DNA from: GCA-2730975 sp964576585
GTDB lineage: Bacteria; Verrucomicrobiota; Verrucomicrobiia; Opitutales; Seribacteraceae
Reading direction: 5' to 3'
Length of the DNA: 64,000 nucleotides
Assembly: GCA_964576585.1 (NCBI GenBank)
Contig: CAZNWO010000002.1
Span: 10,333-74,332, forward strand
Positions 8,729 to 18,291 of the stretch are shown here, piece after piece. The translations under genes and the position numbers were made by a program. The notes below the pieces were generated by a model, which was not told the DNA's origin, did no database searches, and saw only the letters and a list, made by a program, of their open reading frames with translations. How positions within the stretch are numbered: position 1 is the stretch's first letter; every line of letters starts with the position of its first letter.

Positions 8729-10630
8729 ATGAATACCGAAGCCATCGATCGCTTGATCGACAACGTTCCGAGCCTAGCTACATCCCGGGAGGCCTTGGAG
8801 GCAATGCAGGAAGGCGCCTATTGCATTCACCGTAGCTGGGGTTTCGGCAAGATCACGGGTTTTGATCCTGCTCGAGGAGATCATGGAATGTTAGTTATCG
8901 ACTTCGACGGGGAGGAGCGAAAGGGGCATGCCATGGATCCGGTTTTTTGCCTCGGTAAATTAGAGGTTCTCAAGGAGACTCACATTCTCGCACGCCACCG
9001 CGAGAACACCGAGGAAATCGAACTCATGGCTAAAAAGGAGCCTGTGGAGCTTATAATGGCCATTCTTGCAGAGTGTGACAACGAATGCGCCACCAACCGT
9101 GAGATCGAACGTCTTTTGCAGTACTTGTTCGAGCCCTCGAAGGCCAAGAAGTGGTGGACCAACGCAAAGAAGCTTCTGGTGAGGGACCCGCGGGTTGCCG
9201 TGCCCACCAAGAAGACGGAGCCTTATGTCCTTCGCGACGAACCCGTTAATCCGGAGCAGGAAATCCTTCAGGACTTTTTCGATGAACGTCGATCCAAGGA
9301 AAAGATTCTTTTGGCTGAAAAACTCTTTGATCTTTCTTCTGAGAAGGAGGATCTCCAGGAAGACTTGCCCAAGGTGTTGGAAGAGCTCACGGTTGCAATC
9401 ACAGAGGCTCGCAATCTAAATCAAGCGGATCGACTTTACGGCATCTGGGTTCGCAATAACCTTGCCCGAAACGTTGAAGAGGACGCCGAGAAGATCGAAC
9501 CCACCTCGGCATCCATTTTATCGCAATGCGAAGACAATCTGCCCGAGTTGGCCGAGCAGATGCCCGCCAAGTTCCACAGGCGCTTTCTGGACTTGGTCAC
9601 TCGGGTGTATCCCGAGAACTGGAAGAAAGTCCTGTTGGACAAACTTCTCCAACACACGACAACGAAATTTTCGGGCGAGGCCGCTCACTTCCTCATCGAC
9701 CAAGGTGAAGAAGCTTTGCTTGGAAAGTCTCTTGTACGCTGGCTCGACGAGCAGAAAATCAAAGGTCCCGTTCTGCTCTGGATGCTAAAGTTCCGCAAAC
9801 TGTCCAAGTTCGAGAAGCTGCTGCAACCGCTCATCACTCCCCGCATCCTAGGTGCCGTCTTTTCTGCAATTGACCACGAGTCACTTCTGAACGCAAGCAC
9901 GCGTCGAATTCCATTGGCGGAAATTCTTGGTGAGGACCGCGAGCTAATCCCCGACATCCTTGCCAGTGCTGATGCCGAGACCGCAAAAGATTTGGCCCAG
10001 GCCCTTTTGCTCAATCCTGGTTTCGACGACCTTAACAAGAGATCCTTGCTCGCTCGATTCATCAAGCTGTTTCCCGCAATCCAAGAGCTGGTTGACGGAA
10101 GCGGAGAAACTTCGTTTTCTAGTCAAACAACCGAGTCGACCATGACCGAGACACTCATTGTTTCCCAAGAAAGTCTCGATCATCGACTTACGGAGTTGGA
10201 AAAGTTAAACAATGAGAGAATCCCTGAGAATTCGGCAGCGATTGAGACCGCCCGAGAGCATGGAGATCTTCGCGAAAACGCAGAGTATCAGATGGCCAAG
10301 GACGAACAGAAGACCTTGCTTGCCCGTCAAGGTGAATTGCAAGTCGATCTTGCTCGAGCGCAGGCCACGGACTTTTCTGAGGCTCCTGCCGACAGCGTTG
10401 GAATCGGCTCGGTCGTCAACCTCCATGACCAAGCCTCGGGCGAGCATCAGGTTTATTCCATACTCGGCGCGTGGGACAGCGATCCCGAAAACAACATCTT
10501 GTCTTATCAAACTCCCTTGGCCCAAAGCCTCATGGGTAAAAAGGAGGGGGAAGACGTGAGTACCGAGATAGACGGGGTGTCTCACCTTTGGCGAGTCGAG
10601 AGCGTCGGCCGTTGGGTGGATCGGGCTTGA
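8729..10630 (+). CDS. greA: Transcription elongation factor GreA, long form with N-terminal extension
   Basis: GreA rescues backtracked RNA polymerase by stimulating transcript cleavage. Here the Gre module is only the last ~160 residues of 633: the coiled-coil hairpin with its acidic tip is intact as AREHGDLRENAEYQMAKDEQ, followed by the FKBP-like C-terminal domain (VGIGSVVNLHDQ onward). The first ~470 residues are helical and charged, and begin with a small beta-barrel-like segment (GAYCIHRSWGFGKITGF) that resembles the CarD/TRCF RNA-polymerase-interacting fold. Such long GreA proteins are known in Chlamydiae, which supports PVC affiliation. The gene stands alone and is followed by an inverted repeat before the next gene. 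Confidence 0.88.
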   Translation: MNTEAIDRLIDNVPSLATSREALEAMQEGAYCIHRSWGFGKITGFDPARGDHGMLVIDFDGEERKGHAMDPVFCLGKLEVLKETHILARHRENTEEIELMAKKEPVELIMAILAECDNECATNREIERLLQYLFEPSKAKKWWTNAKKLLVRDPRVAVPTKKTEPYVLRDEPVNPEQEILQDFFDERRSKEKILLAEKLFDLSSEKEDLQEDLPKVLEELTVAITEARNLNQADRLYGIWVRNNLARNVEEDAEKIEPTSASILSQCEDNLPELAEQMPAKFHRRFLDLVTRVYPENWKKVLLDKLLQHTTTKFSGEAAHFLIDQGEEALLGKSLVRWLDEQKIKGPVLLWMLKFRKLSKFEKLLQPLITPRILGAVFSAIDHESLLNASTRRIPLAEILGEDRELIPDILASADAETAKDLAQALLLNPGFDDLNKRSLLARFIKLFPAIQELVDGSGETSFSSQTTESTMTETLIVSQESLDHRLTELEKLNNERIPENSAAIETAREHGDLRENAEYQMAKDEQKTLLARQGELQVDLARAQATDFSEAPADSVGIGSVVNLHDQASGEHQVYSILGAWDSDPENNILSYQTPLAQSLMGKKEGEDVSTEIDGVSHLWRVESVGRWVDRA

Positions 10631-10682
10631 CTCGATGTCGCTCGGCAGGACCCTTGCGCCGAGTATAGTTGATTTCTCCCGC

Positions 10683-10708
10683 ACTTGCCTTTTTAACTTT
10701 AGGCAAGT
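10683..10708. promoter_or_regulatory. Inverted repeat upstream of the ArsR-methyltransferase gene
   Basis: A perfect 8-bp inverted repeat, ACTTGCCT and AGGCAAGT, with a 10-nt T-rich spacer. It ends 16 bp before the ATG of the ArsR-type regulator, and a TAATAT-like -10 follows at about 10712. There is no T tract after it, so an operator for the downstream ArsR protein is more likely than a terminator for greA. Neither role is proven. Confidence 0.4.
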
Positions 10709-10724
10709 CACTGTAATATGATTC

Positions 10725-11654
10725 ATGTTTGCAGTTGAGACCTTGCGTCTTTTGTCGGACTCGACCCGACTGCGAATCCTGGCCCTCTTGGCCGAGGAGG
10801 AGTTGTCGGTTGCCGAATTACAGGAAATACTCGGAATGGGCCAATCGCGAATTTCGACTCACCTCTCGCTACTTCGCAGGCGTGGACTCCTGATTGATCG
10901 AAGAGACGGCAAAAAGACTTTCTATGAGTACAGGCCCTCGGAAGGCGGTGAGGCAGAGCTTGTTGTCGCGGCCCTCGAATTCGCTCGCAAGGAGAGTGAC
11001 TTTGCCAAGGACCTCGTGGCTCTCAACCGAATCGTCGAGAAAAGACGTCGAGCTACCGAGAAGTACTTCGACCTAGTCGCAGGACGACTTGGCAAGACTT
11101 ACTGCCCCGGGCGTTCTTGGGAAGCGATCGGTCATTTCCTGTTGCGTCTGGTTCCCGAAATCGTGGTAGCCGATCTTGGCGCGGGCGAGGGGACCTTGTC
11201 GCAACTCTTGGCTCGCCGAGCCAAGAAAGTCTATTGCATTGATAGTTCTCGCAGCATGGTAAGGGTGGGCAAGGAACTTGCCGGCAAGAACGGATTGACG
11301 AACCTAGTCTACAAGCATGGCGATATAGAGAAGGTTCCCCTGCAGGCTGAATCCGTCGACTTAGCCTTGATGAGCCAGTCTCTCCACCACGCGCAGCGTC
11401 CTGAATCCGCTCTTGCAGAAGCCTTTCGAATCGTTCGCCCCGGTGGTCGAATTATCGTGCTGGACCTCAAGGAACACAGTTTCGAGAAAGCAAGGGAACT
11501 TTATGCCGATCGCTGGCTAGGCTTTTCCGAGAATGACCTCTACCGCATGCTTCGTGAGGCGGGGTTTAGAAAGGTGTCGGCAGAGGTCGTCGCTAGGGAG
11601 TCCGAAGAGCCGAACTTCGAGACCCTGCTGGCCTCGGGAGACAAACCTGGCTAG
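10725..11654 (+). CDS. ArsR-family HTH regulator fused to SAM-dependent methyltransferase
   Basis: A 309-aa two-domain protein. Residues 1-75 form a winged helix of the ArsR type (LRLLSDSTRLRILALLAEEE, then SRISTHLSLLRRRGLL as recognition helix). Residues ~140-290 are a class I methyltransferase with the SAM loop VVADLGAGEGTLSQLLARRA and the motif HGDIEKVPLQAESVDLALM, close to the UbiE/COQ5-like group. No metal-binding Cys pair typical of arsenic sensors is seen. The same fusion is widespread in bacteria. Its ligand or target is not known from sequence; SAM-pool sensing is one possibility. An inverted repeat sits just upstream. The efflux operon converges on it, overlapping its stop by 4 bp. 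Confidence 0.87.
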   Translation: MFAVETLRLLSDSTRLRILALLAEEELSVAELQEILGMGQSRISTHLSLLRRRGLLIDRRDGKKTFYEYRPSEGGEAELVVAALEFARKESDFAKDLVALNRIVEKRRRATEKYFDLVAGRLGKTYCPGRSWEAIGHFLLRLVPEIVVADLGAGEGTLSQLLARRAKKVYCIDSSRSMVRVGKELAGKNGLTNLVYKHGDIEKVPLQAESVDLALMSQSLHHAQRPESALAEAFRIVRPGGRIIVLDLKEHSFEKARELYADRWLGFSENDLYRMLREAGFRKVSAEVVARESEEPNFETLLASGDKPG

Positions 11655-14600
11655 GCAAAGGCATTTTCGTCTTCCGGCTGTGTCGCTCTTTCGCCTTTGT
11701 TGGCCTTTCGAAGGCCAATGATTCTTCTAAAGTCCTCTAAGGCAAGGTACAGCGCCGGGATCAGGACTAACGTAATGAGCGTAGCAAACAAAACCCCGAA
11801 ACCGATTGAGATGGCCATCGGTTTGAGGAATTGAGCCTGTAGGCTTCTTTCGAAAAGAATCGGGAGAAGTCCCACGAAAGTCGTCAGTGAGGTAAGCAGG
11901 ATTGGCCTGAATCTGGCGCAGCCTGCGATGCGCGCCGCATCCTCGACCGAAATATCGTTCCGTTGTCGGTTTACGTAATGCACGAGTACCAAGCTGTCGT
12001 TTATGACGACGCCGGTAAGGGCCACCAAGCCGAATGCCGACAATTGGCTGAGGGTGATACCGAAGATCAAGTGACCCAAGACAGCACCGATCAACCCGAA
12101 GGGAATGACTGACATGACGAGGAAAGGTTGGAGGTAAGATCGAAAAGGAATCGCAAGCAAACCGTAGATAACGAACAATGCTATGCCGGCCGCTTGTCCG
12201 AGTCCCGAGTCGGTTTCTTTTTGCTGCTTTCTTTCACCGACGAACTTGAACCGGAGGTCGGGGTATTTCTCGGAAAGCCTAGGGAGAAAGTCTCTTTCCA
12301 ATTGGGATTCGATGGAGCTGACGTCGGCCACCGCTCTGTCGGCGGAGGCTTGCACGTTGACCGTGCGAGAGCGATTTGATCGGCGAATCGTTGGTGAATT
12401 CGCTCCGAAGGTGGCAGTGGCGACCTCCTCGAGCGGAGCCTCTATGCCGTTTGGCGTTCTTATCCTTAGTGCTGAGAGAGAGGCAAGGCTGGAGCGGTCG
12501 TCCTTTGGGTATCGGAGCATTACCTTCACTTCATCTCTGTCTCTCTGGAGACGCTGGATTTCCTCTCCGTAATAGGCTTGGCGAACCTGTCTGCCGAGGT
12601 CGGCCTGAGTAAGCCCCAGAGCCCTGCCGGTTGGCTTTAGCTTGAGTTGTAGCTCTCGTTTCCCTCCCGCGTGGCTATCGGATATGTCGAAGAGACCCTT
12701 GAATTTTTCCAGTTGTTTTTTCGTTTCATCGGCAGCGGCGGTCATCTGGTTTATATTCAAGCCTGAAATTTCAAGGTCGATTGCAATGGGTCTTCCGCCT
12801 GCGGCTACGTCCATGAAGCGCAATTGTTTCATTCCGGGAAGGACTCCGAGTCTTTTCCTCCAGAGTGCGGAGATTTCGGGTGCGGAGGAAGTCCTTAGTT
12901 CGGACTTCACTAATTCTGCGGAAATTTCTCCTAGGTGGGATGCTTCCGGGCTGGCCTTGGATCCTCCGGGTCCTCCCGAGAAGGGTTGCGCTCCCATCGT
13001 TAGCATAGAGTGACGAAAGGGATTCGGTTGACCTTCGGATTCAAGCTCCTGCACCACCTCCTTCCTAGCTTGCTCTAGTTTCATCAAAGCTTTTTCCGTA
13101 GCTTCCGCGGGCATGCCTTCCTGCATCGTAAGCTTTACTGAAATGTAGTCGGAAGGCACAGGGGGGATTCCACGAATTGCAGGTACGTGCCCTCCCAAGA
13201 TCAAGCCCATGGTAAGGAGAAACAAACCTGCGAAAATGGACAGGGTGAAATATCTTCGCCTGAGGCATTTCTCTAGGAATGGCGAATAGACTTTCTCGAT
13301 GAAGCCTTCAAGTCCTATGGCTACCCGTTCCTGTAGTCGGGAAAGAACGTTGCTGGCAGATTGGTTAAATCTACAGAGCGAAAGGTGGTAGGGGAGGATG
13401 AACTTCGATTCCACCAGTGAGAAAAACAATACCGGGATGACGACCAAGGGGATGTCCTTCATAAGCTTTCCCAACCATCCCGGAAGAAACAACATCGGAA
13501 CAAAGGCCACGATACTGGTTAAAACCGCAAAGGTCACAGGAACTGCTACTGCGTGCGTTCCTTTGATGGATGCTTGAAGGGGAGGTTCTCCTCTTCGCCC
13601 GAGGGTGTAGACTGATTCGCCCACCACGATTGCGTCGTCAACCAGTATTCCCAGCACGACGATGAACGCGAAGAGTGAAACCAGGTTTATGGAAGTTCCC
13701 ATCGGGCCCATTAAGGCAAAGGCGCCGAAGAAGGATATGGGAATTCCCAAGGCTACCCAAACAGCCAATGACGGTCTCAAGAACAAGGAGAGGACGCAAA
13801 ATACCAAAATTAGGCCAAGGATGGCATTTTCAATCATCATTTGGAGCCTTCCCCGCAGGTAGTAGGAGCTATCCTGCCAGACCGTCATGTCTATTCCCTC
13901 AGGAAGTTCGGCTCTTCTCTCGTCTACGAACTCGTTTACTTTTGTAGAGATTTCCAAAGGGCTTTGCTTCCCGACCCTAAAGATTCTGAGCGTGACTGCA
14001 GGCTTTCCCTTGAAGAGGGTGTACAGGGACTTGTCCTCGAATTCGTCTTGTACTTTTGCAACATCCTTTAGAGGTACGCGAGCTCCCGTGCTTGCGGCCA
14101 AAAGTTCAATTTCCTCGAATTCACTTCCTTCTCTCGCTTTGCCCGTGACCCGCAGAAGGGTTTCTCCCGAGGAGGTTTTGGCTACGCCTCCGGGGACGTC
14201 GACCGACGAGCGTCTGAGCGAGCTTGCCAGCTCGCTGAAGCTCAGGCTATGTTCACGCAAAGATCGCTCCGAGACCTCTATGCCAATCTCTGGTTTCCTG
14301 ATTCCTGCGATCTCTACTTGCGTGATTCCGGGAATTGCGGTCAAGCCGTCTCGCATTTTTTCGGCGAGAGACCTTAGGGTTTTCTCGTCGCATTCTCCAT
14401 GGATGGCGACGGCCATTACCCGCCGCTTGGCTGTCACCACCTCGACCATCGGCTTTTCAGCTTCTTCCGGGAAGTTGGCAATGGCGTCAACCCTTACCTT
14501 GATTTCGTCCGCAAGTTGCTCGGTGTCTTTGCCTCTCGCAACTTCGATCGAAACGACGCCCACGTTTTCCCTCGAATAGGAATTGAGCTCCTTGATGCCG

Positions 14601-14818
14601 GTGAGGTCCCATATCTTCTCCTCGACTTGTTTACAGATTCCCTCTTCCACCTCGGCAGGCGCGGCTCCAGGGTAAAGCGTGGTAACGGTAATGAGGTCTA
14701 GGTCGAACTCAGGAAACAATTCGACTTTAAGTCCCTTTACCGAAAAGAATCCGCCTACCAGGATGACCCCCATCAGGAGGTTTGCCGCAACTCCGTTCTT
14801 GGCAAACCAACTAATCAT
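11651..14818 (-). CDS. RND efflux transporter permease (HAE1/AcrB type)
   Basis: Inner-membrane proton-driven pump subunit of a tripartite efflux system, about 1055 aa as expected. It opens with ISWFAKNGVAANLLMGVILV, has a large periplasmic loop after helix 1, and carries the proton-relay Asp pair in GILVDDAIVVGESV. The second half repeats the topology (GVVINDSLVLVHYVN). The start is either the ATG at 14818 or the GTG at 14821; both touch the adaptor gene's stop (GTGATGA), so translation is coupled. It is the last gene of the tetR-OMF-adaptor-RND operon. The substrate is unknown; multidrug or bile-like amphiphile export is a family-level guess. Confidence 0.93.
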   Translation of the reverse strand: MISWFAKNGVAANLLMGVILVGGFFSVKGLKVELFPEFDLDLITVTTLYPGAAPAEVEEGICKQVEEKIWDLTGIKELNSYSRENVGVVSIEVARGKDTEQLADEIKVRVDAIANFPEEAEKPMVEVVTAKRRVMAVAIHGECDEKTLRSLAEKMRDGLTAIPGITQVEIAGIRKPEIGIEVSERSLREHSLSFSELASSLRRSSVDVPGGVAKTSSGETLLRVTGKAREGSEFEEIELLAASTGARVPLKDVAKVQDEFEDKSLYTLFKGKPAVTLRIFRVGKQSPLEISTKVNEFVDERRAELPEGIDMTVWQDSSYYLRGRLQMMIENAILGLILVFCVLSLFLRPSLAVWVALGIPISFFGAFALMGPMGTSINLVSLFAFIVVLGILVDDAIVVGESVYTLGRRGEPPLQASIKGTHAVAVPVTFAVLTSIVAFVPMLFLPGWLGKLMKDIPLVVIPVLFFSLVESKFILPYHLSLCRFNQSASNVLSRLQERVAIGLEGFIEKVYSPFLEKCLRRRYFTLSIFAGLFLLTMGLILGGHVPAIRGIPPVPSDYISVKLTMQEGMPAEATEKALMKLEQARKEVVQELESEGQPNPFRHSMLTMGAQPFSGGPGGSKASPEASHLGEISAELVKSELRTSSAPEISALWRKRLGVLPGMKQLRFMDVAAGGRPIAIDLEISGLNINQMTAAADETKKQLEKFKGLFDISDSHAGGKRELQLKLKPTGRALGLTQADLGRQVRQAYYGEEIQRLQRDRDEVKVMLRYPKDDRSSLASLSALRIRTPNGIEAPLEEVATATFGANSPTIRRSNRSRTVNVQASADRAVADVSSIESQLERDFLPRLSEKYPDLRFKFVGERKQQKETDSGLGQAAGIALFVIYGLLAIPFRSYLQPFLVMSVIPFGLIGAVLGHLIFGITLSQLSAFGLVALTGVVINDSLVLVHYVNRQRNDISVEDAARIAGCARFRPILLTSLTTFVGLLPILFERSLQAQFLKPMAISIGFGVLFATLITLVLIPALYLALEDFRRIIGLRKANKGERATQPEDENAFA

Positions 14819-16029
14819 CACTCACTCGAATTAGAGTCGACCTGCTTACTTGCCAGCTTGACTTTCATCTTTGTGGAAATGACGTCCAGTGGAGTTAGGC
14901 AAACCTTGTCGTTTTCCTTCAAGCCATCCTTGACCCAGACGAAATCCTTGGCTTGCCGAAGGGAGGTGACCTTCCTCGGTTCGATGCGGTTTTGCTCATT
15001 AATGACGAGCAAGGTGTCCTTTTCCCTGAAGGCGGATCGGGGAATCACGAAGACGCCAACCTCAGGACCGAAAATGCGGGCCTCGACGAATTCTCCAGGA
15101 CTCAGGGAACCTGGGGCGTCGATTTCTCTCTCGACGAATGGATCCGCAAAGGCTCCCTCCAGGCTGGCCACTACGTTGGTCAGGCGTGTTCTCGAATCGA
15201 CAGTGCCTTCCGACCGATCGAGGTTTCCGACATGTGTACATTTTCCTGCTTCGTCTAAAATCTGAACTTCAGGAGCATGTCCTGTCCCATTCGTTCCTTC
15301 CTCGAAAGCCAATAATTGCAATTCGGACCTGCTCAAGGAAAGATCGACTTCCGCAATATCTAGCGCATACACCTTTGCCAGCGCGGGGGAAGCTCCCCCG
15401 CCGACTCGTTGCCCGACATCGGCCATTGTCTCGAGGATACGACCCCGAAAAGGAGCTCGAACGCGGGTTCTCTCAAAATTTCTTTTCGCTTGCGCCAAAC
15501 GGGCTTCCGCAGCCTTGGCATCTGCTTCAGCCTTGCGAATCTGGGGCAAGCGTTTGACTAGGTCGGGTGCATCTTTCCAGTCTCTACCTAGTTCCCATTC
15601 GCTCTTGGCCTGTTCGGCTAAGGCGCGTTCTTGCTCCAGTTGCAATTCCGCTGTCCGGAGGAGAGCTTCCGCATCCGCTCTTGCCGCTCGAAGGTCAATA
15701 TCCTCGATCTTGACCAGCATGTCTCCCTTCTCAAAAAATCCTCCTGCTCGAAACGAAGCATGGGGACCCGAACGATTCGAGTCCTCGAAAGGCGCCACCG
15801 CCTCGATCAAGCCGGGAGTTTCCGCCAGCAAGATAGTGCTCGTTCTAGGCTTTACCGAACCGTAGGCATCTACGTATACCCTGAGGTTTTTCCTTTCAGC
15901 CACCATGTGTTCAACGACAGGTTCTCTGGGCTTGAATTTTCGACGTTCCGGTTCGGGCTTCATGGCGATGAGCCACCAAGTCAATAGCCCGAATAGCAAA
16001 AGGGTGATTGGGGGTAGGACGAATTTCAT
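14818..16029 (-). CDS. RND efflux periplasmic adaptor subunit (HlyD/MFP family)
   Basis: Links the RND pump to the outer-membrane channel. The 403-aa protein has one N-terminal membrane anchor (LPPITLLLFGLLTWWLIA), a lipoyl-like half (FFEKGDMLVKIEDIDLRAA), a long alpha-helical hairpin rich in Ala, Glu and Arg (ADAEALLRTAELQLEQERAL region), and the second lipoyl half RTRVRAPFRGRI, followed by beta-barrel and membrane-proximal domains. No lipobox is seen, so it is anchored by its helix. It lies 3 bp after the TolC-like gene and overlaps the pump start. Confidence 0.92.
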   Translation of the reverse strand: MKFVLPPITLLLFGLLTWWLIAMKPEPERRKFKPREPVVEHMVAERKNLRVYVDAYGSVKPRTSTILLAETPGLIEAVAPFEDSNRSGPHASFRAGGFFEKGDMLVKIEDIDLRAARADAEALLRTAELQLEQERALAEQAKSEWELGRDWKDAPDLVKRLPQIRKAEADAKAAEARLAQAKRNFERTRVRAPFRGRILETMADVGQRVGGGASPALAKVYALDIAEVDLSLSRSELQLLAFEEGTNGTGHAPEVQILDEAGKCTHVGNLDRSEGTVDSRTRLTNVVASLEGAFADPFVEREIDAPGSLSPGEFVEARIFGPEVGVFVIPRSAFREKDTLLVINEQNRIEPRKVTSLRQAKDFVWVKDGLKENDKVCLTPLDVISTKMKVKLASKQVDSNSSE

Positions 16030-16032
16030 ATT

Positions 16033-17424
16033 CTAATCGGAAATGGCTTGGTCGCCCAGGGCGATGTGAAGGTCTATCCTATTAAGCAATCTTTCTCGCT
16101 TGAGGGCGATCAGTCTGCTTTCAGCCTCAAAAGCTCTCTGACGGGATTCCAGAGTGGCGAAGATACCTTCTAAACCTCTTTGATATCGATCCCAGCTGAG
16201 GTCCGCTGCTGTAGCTGAAGCTTGAGCAGCTTCTTCCAGTCGATCGTGTTCCTCCTTCAGCAAGCTCTCTGCGGACAAGGCGGCCTCGACTTCCCTGAAG
16301 GCTCTCAGGGCTGCAGCCTTGTAAGAGTCGACTGCAGCCATCCGAGCCGCTTCGGCCCTTCGGACGTTTGCTCGAAGGCGACCGCCTTGAAAGATGGGCT
16401 GAGCGAGGTTGCCCGTTATGCTCCAAATCCGAAACTGCTGGTCTAGCAGTTCGTCGAATTCCCGAGATCTGCTTCCGGGACCGCCGACTAGGGATAGCGA
16501 AGGGAGCAAGTTCTTCCGGGCGATTGTCTTGTCCAGACCCGCAGCCTCAAGACGCAGCTTTCCCGCAAGCAAGTCCGGGCGTTTTTCCAAGGTTTGAGAA
16601 GGGGGGGATGCAGGTGGGTTCTTCTTAGGTTCTGGTAGTTTGATCACAGTCCATCGTTTGCCCCGTGGATGCCTGCCCAAGAGGGTCTCCAGCGTCCTCG
16701 TTGCCAAGTCGAGTTGAAGCATTCTCCTTGCCTTGCCTGCCCTAGTGGACGCCAGAGTCGCTCGAGCCAAGTTCTGCTCTAGAGCGGTAGCAAGGCCCCT
16801 CTCGAAGCGTGTTGAGATGTAAGAAGCGTTTTCCGATTGGGTGTTTTCCGCCTTCTCTGCCAACTCGACTTGTCTGTTCGCTTCGATCGCGGAGAACCAA
16901 GCCTTTGAAACTTGTCCGGCCAAGGAAAGCCTCGCCGCCTGATAGTCCTGGACGCTTGCTTCCCAAGCGTTTTTTGCCGCCTTTCGCGAATCCCTCACTT
17001 TTCCCCACAAGTCCAGTTCCCAGCTTACGTTTAGGTTCAGGCCATAACTCTCGGTGCTGAAGGAGTTGTTGCTGCCTGGAAAAAATCCCACGAGGTTTCT
17101 TTTGCTTCGGGTACCTGATAAGGCAAGGCCTGCTTCCGGCAAAAGTTTTGCTCCAGCCATGTTAGCTTCCTCGCGAGCCACTTCCATCCTTCTAGACGCA
17201 GCAGACAAATCCGGATTGTTTGCCCAAGATTCACGAATCATCGAGGTAAGGTTTGCATCTCCGAGGTCTTCTGCCCAATAAGTGTTGTCGTCTTTGGCTT
17301 GTTGAGTGGCGACATGCCAATTCGGGGGAACGTTCAGACTCGATATTGGGTTATCCTTCGTTTCCCGAATGCATCCGGAACAAGCCAAGATGGCTAAGGC
17401 GATGGCTATGGTCGAGCGACTCAC
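16033..17424 (-). CDS. Outer-membrane efflux lipoprotein (TolC/NodT family)
   Basis: Forms the outer-membrane channel of the tripartite pump. The 463-aa protein begins with a signal peptide ending in ILACSGCIRE, where either Cys could be lipidated; the sequence before the second Cys (C-S-G) is an atypical lipobox. Two OEP repeats follow, each with long helices, for example NPDLSAASRRMEVAREEAN and ANVRRAEAARMAAVDSYKAA. Its ATG overlaps the tetR stop as ATGA and the adaptor gene follows after 3 bp, so all four genes should be co-transcribed. Confidence 0.91.
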   Translation of the reverse strand: MSRSTIAIALAILACSGCIRETKDNPISSLNVPPNWHVATQQAKDDNTYWAEDLGDANLTSMIRESWANNPDLSAASRRMEVAREEANMAGAKLLPEAGLALSGTRSKRNLVGFFPGSNNSFSTESYGLNLNVSWELDLWGKVRDSRKAAKNAWEASVQDYQAARLSLAGQVSKAWFSAIEANRQVELAEKAENTQSENASYISTRFERGLATALEQNLARATLASTRAGKARRMLQLDLATRTLETLLGRHPRGKRWTVIKLPEPKKNPPASPPSQTLEKRPDLLAGKLRLEAAGLDKTIARKNLLPSLSLVGGPGSRSREFDELLDQQFRIWSITGNLAQPIFQGGRLRANVRRAEAARMAAVDSYKAAALRAFREVEAALSAESLLKEEHDRLEEAAQASATAADLSWDRYQRGLEGIFATLESRQRAFEAESRLIALKRERLLNRIDLHIALGDQAISD

Positions 17425-18104
17425 TTGTGCATGACTCCTTCCATCCCTGCACTGAAACCTCCTGTGGCAAAAGCCACGAGTCGGCGGATCATTCCCTTGA
17501 TGTCTCTTTCGTCACAAACTCCTCCCGTAAATAGACCTAACCTTCGGTGTTGGGCTAGAGTCCCAAGCATTGTCGCAACAACAAAATGAAGGTTCCAGTA
17601 CAGGTCTTCTTCGTTCGATTCAGGGTAGGCGCGTCTCAATTCCACCATGAAAATTTCCGGCAATTCCCGAAACAGCTTTTTATGCACTTTTTCCATGAAG
17701 AGAGCGGGCTCGGTAAAGCTTCTACCAATGAGTTGCATGAAACGCAAATCAGGACCTTCACCGCGTGTGGCTGCCCTGCCCAAGGGGAGCAGCAATGCCT
17801 CGAAAATCTCGATTGGTTGAAGCGCTTTCCCTTCGGCTTTGCTTCGTGCATCAGCCAACATCTGCAATCTTTCCTCGTTTACGGGCGCAATCCTGCTCCT
17901 TAGCATTTCCATTACCAAGCCTTCCTTGGAGCCAAAGTGGTAGTGAGCTGCAGCGACGTTGGAGCGGGATGCTTTTGCCACGTCTCGGATCGTAACTCCC
18001 AAGTAGCCTCTTGACGCAAAAAGAGATTCGGCGGATTCAAGCAATCTCATCCGAGTTGCTTTTCCGCGCCCATGTAAGTCCTTTTGTGTTTTGGTGGCTT
18101 TCAA
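17421..18104 (-). CDS. TetR/AcrR-family regulator of the efflux operon
   Basis: A 227-aa regulator whose N-terminal HTH reads RLLESAESLFASRGYLGVTIRDVAKASRSNV followed by AAHYHFGSKEGL, the family's DNA-binding core split here only for length. The C-terminal ~150 residues are the ligand-binding helices and resemble the CecR/YbiH-type AcrR group (FVVATMLGTLAQHRRL). As the first gene of the operon and the only regulator in it, it probably represses its own promoter in 18105-18291 and is released by a pump substrate. Several inverted repeats there are candidate operators. It is divergent from rpsP. Confidence 0.9.
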   Translation of the reverse strand: MKATKTQKDLHGRGKATRMRLLESAESLFASRGYLGVTIRDVAKASRSNVAAAHYHFGSKEGLVMEMLRSRIAPVNEERLQMLADARSKAEGKALQPIEIFEALLLPLGRAATRGEGPDLRFMQLIGRSFTEPALFMEKVHKKLFRELPEIFMVELRRAYPESNEEDLYWNLHFVVATMLGTLAQHRRLGLFTGGVCDERDIKGMIRRLVAFATGGFSAGMEGVMHK

Positions 18105-18129
18105 ATTGTTGTAGGACTCATTTAAAACG

Positions 18130-18202
18130 CTTGTTTGATTAAACGCAAGGCTTGGTTGACCAACCTGTATTTGTCGATTCCGATTTCTTGAACTCTTTCA
18201 AG
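18130..18202. promoter_or_regulatory. Cluster of inverted repeats, candidate TetR operators
   Basis: Three small dyads lie between tetR and rpsP: an imperfect 20-bp one with CTTG...CAAG ends (18130-18149), TTGGT-TG-ACCAA (18152-18163), and a perfect CTTGAA-CTCT-TTCAAG (18187-18202). The first is nearest the tetR start, which is where autorepressor sites usually lie. The last could instead belong to the ribosomal-protein leader. Confidence 0.3.
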
Positions 18203-18291
18203 TAGAGGTTTCCCGTTGACTTTGCCTCGATTTTTCGATTTTTTTTTCTGTTTTTGCCTATTCCGGCTACCCTTAACTTCGTTGCTTATTT

